Position numbers and translations under genes: made by a program. A DNA stretch of 64,000 bases from positions 326,046 through 390,045 of the forward strand of contig VZTI01003801.1 in NCBI GenBank assembly GCA_013397865.1. Direction: 5' to 3'. Source of the stretch: Struthidea cinerea. Taxonomy: Eukaryota > Chordata > Aves > Passeriformes > Corcoracidae. Below the pieces are notes generated by a model. It had not been told where the DNA came from. It did not search any database and worked only from the letters and a program-made list of their open reading frames with translations. This document shows, piece by piece, positions 1-64,000 of this stretch (its first letter is position 1; each line of letters begins with the position of its first letter).

Positions 1-304
1 CATTACAATGGATTCCACTGTGCTTCACAGTCCTGCTTCATTTCTTCCAAGGCAAATTCTTCAGGAGATTAACCTGACACATTTACTCCCCTGATAATAG
101 ATCCTGTCTTTTCTGATATCACTACCAATTTCAAGCACATAGCAAGAAATAGGCTTAATTTTTTTTTAAAAGTAGTGACTTGAAAGCTTTCTTGTTCCCA
201 CATTTTCTTGGTACAACACATTTCACTTTACATGTAATGTTGTAAAATTCAGCTCAAGTAAACATAAAATAAATTATTAAGCTTCTAACCAAATAGTTCC
301 AGTC

Positions 305-464
305 CTAAAAACCCTCTTTATTGAACTTGAAGTGCTCCAGTGCACGGCACAGCTCTAACTGGAGATCAGATTTTAAGGAGCTTGAAGCGGCAATTGTTCT
401 TTTCTGAGAGTTCATCCTATCATTCTTATGTTTCATATACACAGAAGACATTAGTGAAGATAAA
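305..464 (-). other. Exon-like segment with stop, unidentified
   Basis: An acceptor-like tract ending GCACAG precedes an open frame (LSSLMSSVYMKHKNDRMNSQ, ending CRALEHFKFNKEGF, then TAG). It could follow the segment 661-842 in phase as a terminal exon. I do not recognise the sequence, and it does not match the BRF1 tail. Open frames of this size with splice motifs occur by chance, so this is only a candidate. Confidence 0.2.
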
Positions 465-660
465 CTGTGCAACTGGTAATTGAAATTAAGAGTTGCAACA
501 TCTATTATGGTAACATCCACTGTGCCACATCTTCAGCACACTGGGAATGAAATGGCTTTTGCATATGAAGCACCAGTCGTGATACCCACTGGAACAAAAA
601 TGCAATAAGAAATGGAATGAAATACATTTACACAACATAAAATTTCCCAAAATTACTTAC

Positions 661-842
661 ATTGTCATTACTAGTCTTCTACCATCTTGACAGACAAAAT
701 AAGTAAACACCCAATATAATTCTGGGAGATGTGTCTGAGGAAAGCACAGCTTCTTGTAAAGCTTGGGAAGTTCACAGTAAAGAAACCTGTTCAAAACCTC
801 AGTTTGCTTCTGAAAATACTCATGTACATAGTATCTACCCAT
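661..842 (-). other. Exon-like segment, unidentified (60 open codons with good splice borders)
   Basis: A TTGTTAG acceptor and a perfect GTAAGT donor bracket 182 nt open in one frame. It reads GRYYVHEYFQKQTEVLNRFL, CELPKLYKKL, then LPELYWVFTYFVCQDGRRLV. The composition looks protein-like, with no low complexity. It lies in what should be BRF1 intron, on the BRF1 strand, and does not resemble BRF1. It may be a nested gene's exon or a pseudo-exon. I could not name a family. Confidence 0.28.
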
Positions 843-3800
843 CTAACAAGGAGAAACCTGCATGACCTTTAGAAGAATTCTTTGAAAGTACCTTCCTCCC
901 AAAACTGCAGAAATTACCAAACATTTCTGAGATTTCAAAATTAGGATTTTTTATAAAATAAGATACAGATAAAACTATATTGCCTTTGAAATCCAAGCAA
1001 CCATTAAGTGATTATAGTATCTACAAAGCTCTAAGAAAAGAGCCACCAACTGAAAGACTATCCAGTTTAAGCATACTCCTGGGACCTGCCTAGCATTCCA
1101 GCTCTTTATAAATTTCTTCCAAATCAACAGCTTTTTACAAGACTGTAAAATTTGCCCATCATTATCACATCAGGAAACAAAAGCTTTTCCAGTATTTTAA
1201 CTGATTAACACTGTAACTGCTACTTTATGTGATATTTAAAAAAGAAAAACCACCCAGAGACTGCACCCCATCTGGTTAGGGTAACCATTTTTTTAGGGAT
1301 AATCTGAAGTCTCCTCTGTGTGGAAATAACAGCACAGACTATTTTAGAGCAAGAGGCAATTAGAAAGATGGAAATGAAGATCAACTTCCTATTTCCAGAG
1401 TGCTTCGTACTGTATATAAAGATTATTTCTAAGACACAGGACAAACTTGGCTACATCATCTGTCCAAATCTGGTGTGGTAAGTAAAATGACTTGCAAAAG
1501 GAAAGCAAAAAAGATATTTATCTTTTATAAAAATTTCCATTTTTATACCATTACGGGAGCACTGCTTTAATCACCAAGAACGAGCATTTGTTTCCTATCC
1601 TGTAACTTGCTACTCCCTATACTGGCACCTTCTAATTGGGATCAGGACTAAAGCAATAGCTCTTTAAAATCTGACTACAACTCCAATGAACGAAAGGACT
1701 GGATCAAAGCCTGGTTATTCATGGTGCCACTGCAGTCAGATGCAGCTTACTAAATATTTAAGATACATAAAGAAAAACATGCAGGACTGTAAATCACTAC
1801 AAACCAAAACAATAGATGATCTTTAACGTCCCTTCCAACCCAACCCATATGATCCCATTTCTGCAAACGCCTCCTGGAAAAAGACACATTATGTGCTTCA
1901 TTCATTTTCTAATGAGCAATGTGCAGGAGTTTTATTATTATTAACTGCATATAAATTATCATGATTTTTGTATCCCTGGGAAAGTATTTAGCCATTCACC
2001 TCTCAGAGGAACAATGCTGAACAAAGGCAACGAATGCAAGGCATATAAGAACAATGCAGAACACAGAAATTTATGCATGCCATTTAAAAGGCATGGCATT
2101 TAAAAAAATCAAAAGTATGTCATAAATCTTTAATTATAAGGAAAAAAAAAGCCCAATTAATGTTTGCCAAGTCCTTGATAATATTTAAGCAAGAGCACTG
2201 CCTACTTCAGGAGTGCAAAATCTTCTTAGCTCACTTATCTGCATGTATCCTCAATCTCCACTGAAGTGTTCTGCTGCAAAATTCATTGTATCCAAGATCT
2301 GCTAATCATCATCAGGAAACTCTGTTATGCATCTTAAGGATGTACTTTAGGGTCTCAAGAGGAAAAATAAACACATTTTATTAGCTGCTTTTGGAAAATA
2401 CTGATTTGTATTTATTTAGAAACCTTTTCAAGTTGCACCACTGTTAAATTAAATATTTATGGCATGATTTTCCAAAGAGTTTAACACCTGTTAAGAGTTT
2501 AACATGCTGACTTCAACAGGAGTTCCAAGGGCCCAACATTTCTGTGAACCTCAGAAACAAAGTTGGGCTGTGGCGAAGCAGCTTGAGCATGGATGCTACT
2601 GCTGAGCTCTGAATGCAACCAGGATCCTGCCCAGCCCCTACTTCCCACTCAGCACTGCATTTCAGACAACTGAATTGCTCCTAATTTACTAGAAACACCA
2701 GAAATATGACTCATTAATACCTGTTAACTGCAAATAAAGCATAAGCTAAATGCTGTTAAATTAATCCTCAACACATCTTCCCTGTCCTTTACTAGTGGAA
2801 AACTTACGTGCAACTTACAGGGGAGACTAAAATCCCCCGTGAGTCAATAGCTGGAAAGCAAAGCTTTTGATACTGAGAATGAGAAGTTGAACGAGGATGA
2901 AGCCAAAAATACAGAATAAAGAAGAAAATATGTCTGATATACTGTAAAAACCTGTATCTGGTGACAGTGGGGCCAATGATTTCGGCATTTGGCTCTCAGC
3001 CCAAACTGAAGACCATGCCTCTGGCCTCGCTGTCAAATGAAGTTCAAATAAGGGGTTAGGTTTTGCCATCCTTATTTTCCTCAGCTTCTGAGAGATTTGC
3101 ACTTACTGTCCTTCCCAGCATCATGTTTTCGGGTATCCCATGTATCCTGTTCTTTCACAAACAGATGTTTTCCCACACCTTGTAGGTGGCTGCCCTCCTG
3201 CCCTCCCTGGTCCCTTTACCCAGTTGCAACACATGCCTAAACCTGAACAACAGTGCAAAGACATAATTTTATATTTCAGAATTAAATACCAAGTTTTCCT
3301 TGTGGCATTTGGCCTATAATTCTGGCAGTAAATAAATAAACAGGCAGTAAATAAATAAATAACATCTAAGTAAGAAATTACTATACATCAAAATGATTCA
3401 AATGATGATCCAACGTGACTTCATAAACTGAAGACAGATAAAACAGTTGAATACTACAAATTGGACACATCAATCTCCTTATACATTTTACAGCACACTA
3501 CAAATCTGGCCAGCAAGTTGAGTATTTTACTCATTAAAACAGGAACTTTCATCACACTATAAAACATTTTCAAATGTAGACCAGAAAACCGACAAGCATA
3601 TTTACTGTACAGCTTTGTATTTGTGTCATCAATTAGCAACAAAAGTTTGGAATAAAACTAAAATAAAAGCTAATCAAAGCAGCTAGCTGTCAAAACAGAT
3701 GGGAACTATAGTTTTCAAATCAAGCAAAAAGGCAAAGCTTTTGAACATTTAGTGTCGCGTCATCTCATACAGACAACTTAAAGGAAGGACAGCAAATGTC

Positions 3801-4086
3801 AGGATTTTATGAAGAAAAGGTGTCCCTGACTGAAAGATTCACATTTATGAATTTCCATTGATTTTGTGGGTTTTTTGGCTTCAGGATGATTAACTCACAC
3901 CAAAGCAGACCTCTGAAACGTGAACTATAAATAAGGTGTCGCCATGACACTGCAGGCAAAATAAATAAAAACAGAGCCCTGACATTATTTTAGCCTCAAA
4001 CAAATGTTTCGGTCCCTACATTGTCTGGCTCAGAAAGATACATAGACAGTCTCACAGACAGAGATATAAATGAACAATTGCAGTAC
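843..4086. other. BRF1 intron (left part), no recognised gene
   Basis: AT-rich intron between BRF1 exon 4087-4343 and the C-terminal exon expected beyond the left edge. It contains a short CR1 end near 1811-1857 and small open frames without support. I looked here for the acidic BRF1 tail and did not find it. Confidence 0.6.
1811..1857 (+). repeat. CR1 retrotransposon 3' end fragment
   Basis: This short stretch contains GATGATCTTTAACGTCCCTT and CCAACCCAACCCATATGAT, the diverged form of the avian CR1 3' terminus (GATGATCTTTAAGGTCCCTTCCAACCCAAACCATTCTATGAT). It is oriented along the plus strand. Confidence 0.7.
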
Positions 4087-55348
<51,262 letters not shown>

Positions 55349-57241
55349 CTATTAAAAGACAAAAAAAGCATTATGTAAATCTTAAACCACAAATGTTTTT
55401 AATAGAACATTTATATGGAAAGGAGAAAACCCCAACTTTTGAAATCTTAACCTGCTCAAAAAAATTCAAGTTATACAAGCAATATTCATATGTACAGGAT
55501 AATACTCAGTGCTTGTCAAAATCTGCACAAATTAGCATTGTAAATCAAAGCATAAGTTTATATTGAAAAAATTATAAAAAGTTGTTCATCATGCTCTTCA
55601 TGGGCTCAGTGCTGCTCTGTAGTACAGTTTTTCAGTTGTCACATTACATCATAAGGCATGAAGTAGACTTCAATGTAATATCAGTATATACAGAGTGTCA
55701 TTTATCTTGTACCATTACAAAACCTGAGCAAATACAAGTCAGTGCAAATTTCAGTTCTGCGTGATCATCTGCAGTGGCATAATTAAGCATTGCACAAGCA
55801 CACACCGAACTTTTCACCAAATCAAGGAGTGGTGCTACATGCCCCAAGGGTTATTTGTCATTTCTTGCTGTTTGGACATTGGCTCAGATCACATTAAAAA
55901 CATTAAGGAAAAAAAAAATCAGGAAAGCCCTAAACCACACCAAACCTGCTCAGGCACCAGGGACAGAGCTCTGCTCCCCTCCCCTCCTTCACTGCTGCAC
56001 CCAGGAGGATGTAAATTGAGGGGAGGAGTTACTCTTCATACTCTGATTTGCAATTTATAGCATAGACAACTGTATTTGTATTTTACAAGTCTGAGGAAGT
56101 TTTCTTTCTCTATCTTAAGATGTGTTTTTGTGGGTAGCAAGAAAGGCAGGATATATTCCAGTTCCCAATCAGTCTCAAACATTCCCACGGAGCTCCATGA
56201 ACACTTTGCTTCCCCCAAGGCATATGTAAAGGTCAAGGTTAGTATTAAAAACTCCATCCTCCTACACTCCAAGCAAGTAGGTTTTTATTTTGTTTGGTTT
56301 TTAACAATGGTATATATTCTACTGCTTTTATGGAACAAAACTGCCCCTCTCTTTCCTATGCCTGGATAGCGAAGTTGTTTACTAAGCAGTCAATTACACA
56401 ACTGAGTTGATGATTATGGTACAAGCCTATGGAATTAAAAAATTACTGCTCTTTCTGTTTCATCAAAGAGCTTTGCCAACATTAATTTAAAAGCAGGCTT
56501 TCCTCCCAAGTGTATAGATGCTTCTACTAAGATAGCAAAAATACATGTATCTCAGCAACAACAACCAAACCCCCAAACAACTGACATATTTTCACCTAGC
56601 CCTACAAAATGTTTACGTGAAGATGTTCTTAATGTGTATTTTTCTCAAATATATAAAAAAATCAGAAATTAGAACTTCAAGGAAATCCTCAGAATGATCA
56701 CATATCCTGAAAGTAACCGTGCAATCAATTTTACATTATATGATGGTAATTCATTCAGTATTTAGTGAAAATATCTACAGTATCTTCCACACTGTGTCTG
56801 ACCAATGGTTGGAGTGGCATAGAAGATGCAAAAATATAGCCTTAAATTTTACTGCCTTTTTTTTTCCTGAAATAGCAGACAACCCAGAAGCATTATTCTC
56901 GGGGAAGGAAAAGAGCAAAACATACCCTCTGAATGAGAGGTATATTTTCTAGGAAGTAAGTCACCAAATTTTATACAGAAAAAAATAAGCACCTACTGAA
57001 TCTGGCAATTCATACTGGAGTCTGAGAGCATGTGACTTTCCATGAGCCACAGAGACAAAACAGATATCACTAAAGCAAAGTGTCTGCAGTGTTTCAGTTG
57101 GCTTTAGATTTTCTGCAAGCTCAAATGGGGTTATTTTGACCTTTTGTCTAAAAAATATTAACATAAAGCATGAGGGTTTGGCTGTAATTTCAGCCTTCTA
57201 AGCTGGCCGACCAAGTTACTATAAATCTTAAACCTCATCAC

Positions 57242-57364
57242 TTAGATCTTGTTCTGCAAGGACGATTTCACCGCACAAATCAATAAAGTTACTTCAGTGG
57301 AGCCAAGTGCATATGACGTTTCCATTAGAGGCTTCACAAACTCGTCTAGTCCCTTCATTTTAGT
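57242..57364 (-). other. Exon-like segment with stop, unidentified (possible last exon of a small gene)
   Basis: A long T-run acceptor ending CCTAG precedes TKMKGLDEFVKPLMETSYAL and GSTEVTLLICAVKSSLQNKI, then TAA. It has four CpGs in 123 nt, more than the surrounding intron. It joins in phase with 58608-58652. I cannot name a family. BRF1 transcripts pass through here on the same strand, so a separate gene would be nested in BRF1. Confidence 0.28.
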
Positions 57365-58607
57365 CTAGGAAAAAAAAAACCATAAAACTCTAATCCAAAC
57401 AAGTATTTTTCCTTCTAGCCTTTTTCCTTGTCACGACATCCAAATACTTGATGTTTGTCACCATCAAACCACGTCACTCTCTAAGAAACTCCTCCCAAGC
57501 AAACTTTCCATAAATGCAAAAAATAAAGAGCAAATAAATATGAAGAGGCATAAAAAAGCAGGTATTTTTTTCTAGTGAAGTTCTAACAATCAAAGTGATT
57601 GCCAAATTAAACATAAAGCAAAGACAAATGAATAATAAATGTGCTCAATGACTATCCTTCTTTCCTTGATGTAACTAAAAGTCTTCTGATCCATGGTTTA
57701 TTTGAGAAGTAATGCACTTAAATCTAACCTGCTTTTCCACTTCACTCACATCATCAGTGTTTTATGACTGACTTCAAGGTGCAGGCAGTGTATTTGCACA
57801 AAATAATAAAATAAAAATGGTGAATGAGGGAATTTCTTTCTTTTGCTCACAAGTACATTTTTTTGTAGTTTCTGGTTGCTACCAACTTAGAAAGCAAAAT
57901 ATACAGTACATTCCATGTTCTGTATTATTTTCCTCATGAAGCTCACACATTTTTAATGCCAGGGTCACAAAAAGAATCAGGAATATATAATTGCTTCCAG
58001 TTTTCCTGGCAAATCAGTAGGAAAAAAGACTTCAGGCCCTCTCAAACAATATGCCTCTCAACTTTAAAAGTTAACAGATATTCACGGGTTCTGGGGCACT
58101 TCTCATAAATGAAAAATTAAAGATGGCATGAAGTTCACCCAGAAATCTGTAATACCAATTAACTCCTGAAACATGATATTTAAGATCTTCTGGGTTTAGT
58201 GGAAGGTGGCCCTTTCACTAAAATTTTATTCCGCTATCACTGATTTCAACTACTGCGCACACACAGATCCCGTGATAGATGAGATATGATATAAAACAGG
58301 CATTTAGAGAGGGTCTTTCTTTACTCTCATCATTTGGTTTTTCTGCACTCCATTAAGCTTAGAAAATTAAGAGAATTAATTTAGAGGCCTACTTTAATTT
58401 CTAGTTCTTTCTTCATTAAGAACTTCTTATAAAAATTCATATACTCCAATCCATCAAAAGCTTAACGCTCCAAATTTAGAATCATATGACATTTGCATTT
58501 ATAAAACCTAATTTTATATGAGTTCTTAGAATGGTGAATAAACAAAAATGCCCTTCTAAAAGGATGTCTCTGGCTTAAACTTGAATTGGTGCAGCTTTGA
58601 AGCTTAC

Positions 58608-58652
58608 CACATCAACTTCAGCATCCTTTCCCCTTAAATTAAAAGGATCATA
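58608..58652 (-). other. Exon-like segment, unidentified
   Basis: The acceptor tract CTGTTTTTCAG and donor GTAAGC bracket 45 nt, which stay open in only one frame (YDPFNLRGKDAEVDV). This phase 0 to 0 segment would link 60051-60078 to 57242-57364 without a shift. It is short, so chance is a serious alternative. Confidence 0.22.
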
Positions 58653-60050
58653 CTGAAAAACAGTATTTCTCCAAACTCTCCCCAATGAAAACTTACACAC
58701 TTTCATAAGACTTGTGCTTTTTTTGCAGATTTTCACCAGATATTAAAATTTTCTAAACTTGATGCAATCACTAGGTTTAAGCATCAACACTTAATACAAA
58801 AGAGGGAGATGTCAACCTCTGTTAGAGGGGAGATTTCAAAATATCTGCATACCCTGGTAATTTTTACCATATTCTCTCACATTCAATTTGTATTTAACAG
58901 AGTAATTTTACAAGCATGTGGACCCATCACAGATTTTTTTATTTAAAAAAAAATAAGCAAAAGATAAAAAAAACAAGTAGATTCTTTAGCAGGAAGACAT
59001 TTTTCAGACAAAAAAGTATGTGCTCACCAAGGCACTGCAAAAGCCTCTTTTTACAGGAGACCTTAAGATTCTCTAAGATGTTGTCCTTTACCAATAGTTA
59101 ATTTCTGTTCTCATTATCAAACACATTATGTTAATTAAAAGGGGCATTCAGTGAAGGAATGGCTTCCAATTATTCAGTTACATCTTCACAAGATCCTTCT
59201 ACTTGTTATGCTCTTTGCCCTTCACAGTATTTGTCGGAGACAGTCTTTTCATTTCACATCTGTCAGTCATCAGACACGGATTTCAAAGGGACCCTTCCAG
59301 AGAGACTCTCATCCTTTCATCATTTCCTCTTGCTTTCACATCATGCCTGATCTGTTCACAAATACCAATAGACTTCCACTTTCAGAAATAACAACAAACA
59401 CCTCATTTCCAGTAACACAGGAATTCATCAGTCTAACACCTTCCAGAATTTTAAACTCTCTTTGGGAAACCGGGTATCTCCCATTCATACAGTTACCAGG
59501 TTACCAGGTCACGTTAACTTCTGAACAGTAGCAAAAAATAAAGCTGCCACCATTGAATGGAAGTTTTTGTTTGACCCTAAATTCCATACAGTTATAAATC
59601 AATAACCCTTCTACAAGCAATTTCCAAAAAGGCTTTTCAAGACCATAGTGTGGCATTCTGGCAAAGTACTACAAATGGTGACAGTGGTTAAGATATTCCT
59701 GTAGAAAGACAAAGACCGGGCAGTTGGAACACGATGAGAATTCACACTGTGAAACATCCATGGCTGCTTGCCTAAATAATTAAGCAAGCATGAAAAGCAA
59801 ATGAGTTTTTAAGGAGAGTGTCTGTTGCTGGGGAAAGAGGCACCTGTGGTTATTTGATTCATTATTAACATTTCTAGTGTAGTAATGCCTGAAGGTCCCA
59901 ACCAGGTTGTTTAAATTAACTCAATCAACAGCAATTTGCATAGGGGCAATAAAGGCAAATACAGTCAACATGTTAATAACTTTAAATGAACAAAGGGTAT
60001 TAAAAACTGAAGCAAACCAGTACAGTTTTTAAAGGAATACTCTGTTTTAC

Positions 60051-60078
60051 CTTTCTACGTGCAATAAATTGAAACTTC
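60051..60078 (-). other. Exon-like segment, unidentified (possible first coding exon if extended to an upstream ATG)
   Basis: Donor GTAAAA follows KFQFIARRK. An ACAG acceptor lies at 60079, or the frame can be extended upstream to an ATG in good context (GATATGG), giving MDPKNRKFQFIARRK. Joined with 58608-58652 and 57242-57364 this would give a 70-residue protein of unknown kind. Confidence 0.15.
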
Positions 60079-60598
60079 CTGTTTTTTGGATCCATATCGC
60101 AATCAGAGCAGTCAAAAGGTAACGCACAAAAATACAAACAAGTACCAAACTCTGCTTGTCAGGCTGTCATTCAAAACAGACACAAATCAAAATTAAGCAG
60201 CTTCCTCTCATACTGTGCTTTAAAGCACTGCCTTCAGTCTGGGGACTCCAAAGGGAGACTCTCCTTCTGCTAACACACAGCAGTGCAATAAGCCATTATC
60301 AAACCATCTATGCAAGAAAGTCAAAGAGTAATCATTTGCAGCAATCACAGAGGAATCAGGGAGCCCAATGCTGCCCTTAGATTAAATAAATGAAAACAAG
60401 TGTCCAAAAATAACTCACAATAAAAATCCTTTGAGACACGAAAGTACTGTTACTTGCCTAGACAAACTGAAGATGAAGACATAGGGGTGAGAGTTGTGTT
60501 TTGAAGTGGAGAAGAGACCAAAGGAGGACTAGACCAAGCAAATACTAGTTGCTGATTTTCACGTCTTGTGCATCCTCTTCCCTTACCTAGAACTCCAC

Positions 60599-60887
60599 AG
60601 TATAGTTCAGGTTGGAATGGATCTCAGCAGGTCTCCAGCCCAACCTCCTGCTCCAAGCAGGGTCAGCCACAAGAACAGACCAGGTTGCTCTGGATCTTGA
60701 GAGCCTTGATGGATAAAAACTTCAAAACTGCTCTGAGTGACCTGTTTCCACACTTGGCTGCCCTCATAGTGAAACATCTTTTCTTGATATCAAGTGGAGA
60801 CATCCCATTTTAATTCATTATGTCCACTGCTGGTAATTTTCCTGCCACACACTTCTACAAAGAGCCTGGCTCCTCAGATGTCTGAGA
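60599..60887 (-). repeat. CR1 retrotransposon fragment
   Basis: The plus strand reads AGTTCAGGTTGGAATGGATC, then CCAACCTCCTGCTCCAAGCA, CAGACCAGGTTGCTCTGGAT and a later GAGCCTGGCTCC block. This is the reverse complement of a CR1 3' region, well diverged. Confidence 0.88.
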
Positions 60888-62069
60888 TCTCTTCAGTGAA
60901 CAACAGCCTTGTTTAACAGCAGGACACACCACAAGGCACACTAAAAATTATATTCTACTAGGCTGAAACTGGGGATAAAAGCACTGCCAACCCCTCTTCC
61001 CAAAGTCTTATACGACCCCATTGCAGAGACCATGACACTGGAGATGACAAGAGACTAAAAAAAAACCAGTCATTTCTGAGGATGTGAAAGGCAGCCTTTC
61101 ACCACACCGAGATGAAACTTCAGCCAAATAGTTCTCCAGGTGCAAGGAATGGGATGCTTGGAAAGATGGGACAAAACCTAAACTGTTCAAAACTTGGCCA
61201 AGGCTAGACAGGCTTTGCAGCTTTCCTAAACAAGCCAGGCCTGTCGCTTAGATTGGACTAACAAAAAAGCAAACAAAAGGCCTGATTGCAGACCGCTCTA
61301 AGGACTATATTTGCAAGTAAAATGCAGGATCTGAAAATATAAGCAAGTACTTTCCCTGTCAGAGACTGATGACTGGTCGTCCTTCCAACTCAATCAACAA
61401 GCAGCACGACTGCTCGGCACAAGGAAGGCGCCTGATTTGTAGCAGTGCTCTGGACATTTTCCGTTCGATTCAGAACATGCTTTGAAGTCCAAATGTATCA
61501 GAGGCATTCTGAATCTGACAACACTTTCAACAGGAGATTTCCAAGACATAAGATGTATTTCACATGAAGATAAAACACCAAAGAAATTGCCTTTTCAATT
61601 AAAAAAAAAAAGACATTTTGTCTTTTCCCAAGATGGCAGCAATTTTGAAGCTCCAAAAATTATTCTGAAAATGCAGCAGATCTCCAGTGGAACAAGACAA
61701 ACTCCCACATCTCAGTCATCAGCGTAAGAGGAAAACTGATACGACTTTTTAAACAGACTGCCATTAACAGTGAAAATTAGTCTCCTCTATTGCTAAGTTT
61801 TAGCAGCACTATCCTAAAAGCACATTACACAGTAGGGGACAGCTTTTTTTTTTTTTTTTAATATTTTTAAGTCCCACAAGCAACTGAAGAAAGACAGGAA
61901 GAGAGGCTGTACAACAAGTACAAACCAGAGCCTAAGAGGTCATGCTTAGGATTTTCTCTACCCCTTTTTAAAAAAAAAAAAAAAAAAAGGCTAAACAGAC
62001 CAGCAAGAAAGAAAGAATCTAAGATAGGTCATTAAACAAATGAGTTTATGAGTTGCAGGTAACAGCAGA

Positions 62070-62163
62070 TTCAGGACATGGTTTAGTGGTGAACATGGTG
62101 GTGGCTGATGGCTGGACTTGGTGATCTTGGAGGTCTTTTCCATCCTTAACGCTTCTATGATTT
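62070..62163 (+). repeat. CR1 retrotransposon 3' end fragment
   Basis: It contains GACATGGTTTAGTGGTGAAC, GGCTGGACTTGGTGATCTTG and AGGTCTTTTCCATCCTTAAC before CTTCTATGATT. This is the 3' end of a CR1 subfamily carrying the TGGTTTAGTGG block, in plus orientation. Confidence 0.88.
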
Positions 62164-64000
62164 TTTCGCCCTCAAATGTACTGAAACCTATTTCAAGGTG
62201 TTCAGTAATTCAGTCAGTAGCCTCCATGAAGACAATCTGTAAGGATGTTTCACGTGGTGACTTTCTTACACGATTCCTGCAGTCAGATGACAAAGAGCAC
62301 TGCAGGTCACTCACCTCCCACTGCAACTGAGCTGCATCAAGAACATTCTGAAGAAAAATCTCAACATTCGCTATTAGTTTCTAAGCAAGAGTTGGTACAG
62401 GTCAGTAGTAGCTCATTTTTTAGACTTCAGATATGATTTTTTTGTGATATAAAATCAACACCTTTCTCATCTCACCAAGAAAAACAGTTACCTGGACCAC
62501 TATGATAAATTTTGTACAGATGAATATGAACAAATTAAATACTTTGGAAAGATAATACCACTGCCACTATTACTACTGCTCTCAACTCTTCTTCCTTAAT
62601 GACATTTATATCCCAACTTCAGGATGGGAGAGCAGTCCTTGAAAAATGAGGCACTTCAAGGTAAAATAGTACCATCTAATGAATATTTTTAATAAACTAA
62701 TTATTTCTTAGGTCCAGGTTTTGTGAGCAAAGACTGATCTAAAGCAGAATGTACTGAAATTTTCTGCCTGGGCCACAAATGTTTTGCTGACAAGGTGGTT
62801 TGGTTTGGTTTTTTTTTTCTTGGTTTGTAATTGTGGTTTTCTGTTTGGTTTGTGGTTTTGTTTGTGGGGGTTTGTTTGATCTTTTTTTAACAGACTTAGG
62901 GTGGGAGGAAAAAAAAACATCAAGCTAGAACCTGAAAAACTCATTTATGTCTTTTTAAACAGGACTTTCTGGATAGCTACAGTTAACAGTAATGTTTAAC
63001 ATTCCTATTTGCTCAGATTCACTTTAGAGAAGCCATAAAGTAGAGCTCATCAGAAGACACAGTTAAATGCAGATCAAGATACCGAAATCCTGGATTTTTC
63101 CCTTTCAGGGGTTGATTGTTTCCCTACTACTAATGTATTTCTGTCTCTCCCATCTTCTCAGTTACCCCTCTTTAACCTTTTGGTCCTCATAAGCCCCATC
63201 TCAGCATCTTTTCTGGCTGGAATGTACAGAGGGGAAAAGACAAATCATTCAATCTTTCTTGTCTGTTTTTGCTGACGATACATCTTTTCCTTTTCCTCTT
63301 ACAGATCTAATACCTCTTCTTGTAGTTCACATTGTGACTATTCTTCATATTACTGTGATCACTCTGTTTCAAAACCATCACCATGAAAACTTACCTGTGT
63401 TTAGAAGGAAACAAACCTTCCATTCTACACATGCACTGTTTGGTTGTGAGCAATCAAAATAATTCAATCAGAGTTTAGAAAAGAGAAAAAAGTTACTAAA
63501 TTTCAGAATTAAAGATTCATCTGATTATTGCAAGTCCAGCAGACTGCTTCAAGCAATAAATAGTCTTCAGAGGGATGCCATTTACTGAGACAGCTGGGAG
63601 GACAAAAATAGATGCAAGTAACCTACTCGTATTGTATGTAAAACAGTTGTAACAGAGAGAATGAGGGTAAGACAACATATGTCAGCAGAGCTTTCTATTT
63701 CCACAAACAGAGCAAGTTCGTATTTCTCTCAGAATACATTTTATAAAACGCAGTTCTGAAGTGCACGAATACATTTACACAGCATTACCTACCAAAAAGG
63801 TTATTTTTGTCTTCAACAACTGTTGTTTTAAAAATATGCAGCATCTGACCTTGTGCCACTGCAGTGACTCTGAACCTTATGAAAGGATCATACTAGCTCT
63901 TGCTATGTCGTTTGTAGCATTAAAAGCAAAAAAAATTTTTGACATTTAATTTTACTGAAAAATTACTCAGATTTCCAAACCCAGTGATTTTCCACTCAGA

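Larger units (their letters stand above)
55349..64000. other. BRF1 intron to the right edge
   Basis: AT-rich intron with two CR1 fragments, homopolymer runs near 61850 and 61970, a T/G-rich low-complexity stretch at about 62790-62870, and several exon-like segments. The upstream BRF1 exons (zinc ribbon and cyclin repeat 1) were sought and not found, so they should lie beyond 64000. Confidence 0.6.

Overview
The window looks like bird nuclear DNA. It is AT-rich, intron-dominated sequence with few repeats, and the recognisable repeats are mostly CR1 non-LTR retrotransposon fragments, several with the avian CR1 3' end. A few MIR/tRNA-derived SINE remnants are also present. I see no bacterial or organellar signal, no CRISPR array, no rRNA gene and no intact tRNA gene. 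Two assembly gaps occur, at 26260-26415 and 49517-50142.

Two genes can be supported securely. The minus strand carries the middle of BRF1, the TFIIB-related subunit of the RNA polymerase III factor TFIIIB. Eleven coding exons run from 55348 down to 4087. They encode about 437 residues, from the end of the first cyclin repeat to just before the C-terminal tail. All ten splice junctions keep the reading frame. The 5' exons (zinc ribbon and most of cyclin repeat 1) should lie right of the window. The exon or exons for the last roughly 85 residues should lie left of it.

The plus strand carries a complete BTBD6 gene (coding exons 50688-52989, 536 residues: BTB, BACK and PHR domains). It is nested head-on inside the BRF1 intron between exons 46929-47078 and 55276-55348. 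A CpG island (about 49320-51240), broken by the second gap, covers its promoter and first exons. The same BRF1/BTBD6 arrangement is known in human 14q32.33, and this supports both names.

Layout: 1-4086 is BRF1 intron with weak exon-like segments. 4087-8630 holds four BRF1 exons for the TBP-binding region and the basic stretch after it. 8631-32898 is one 24 kb intron with CR1 fragments and a purine-rich hexanucleotide repeat with a gap. 32899-35522 holds four exons for the acidic linker and the end of cyclin repeat 2. 35523-45254 is an intron with a MIR remnant. 45255-47078 holds two cyclin-repeat exons. 47079-55275 is the intron hosting BTBD6. 55276-55348 is one more BRF1 exon. 55349-64000 is intron with two CR1 fragments and more exon-like segments.

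The remaining open frames are mostly chance or repeat-driven. Several BRF1-strand segments have good splice-site brackets and open frames that do not match BRF1. I could not identify them, and pseudo-exons of this size are expected by chance in 64 kb, so they are low-confidence candidates.
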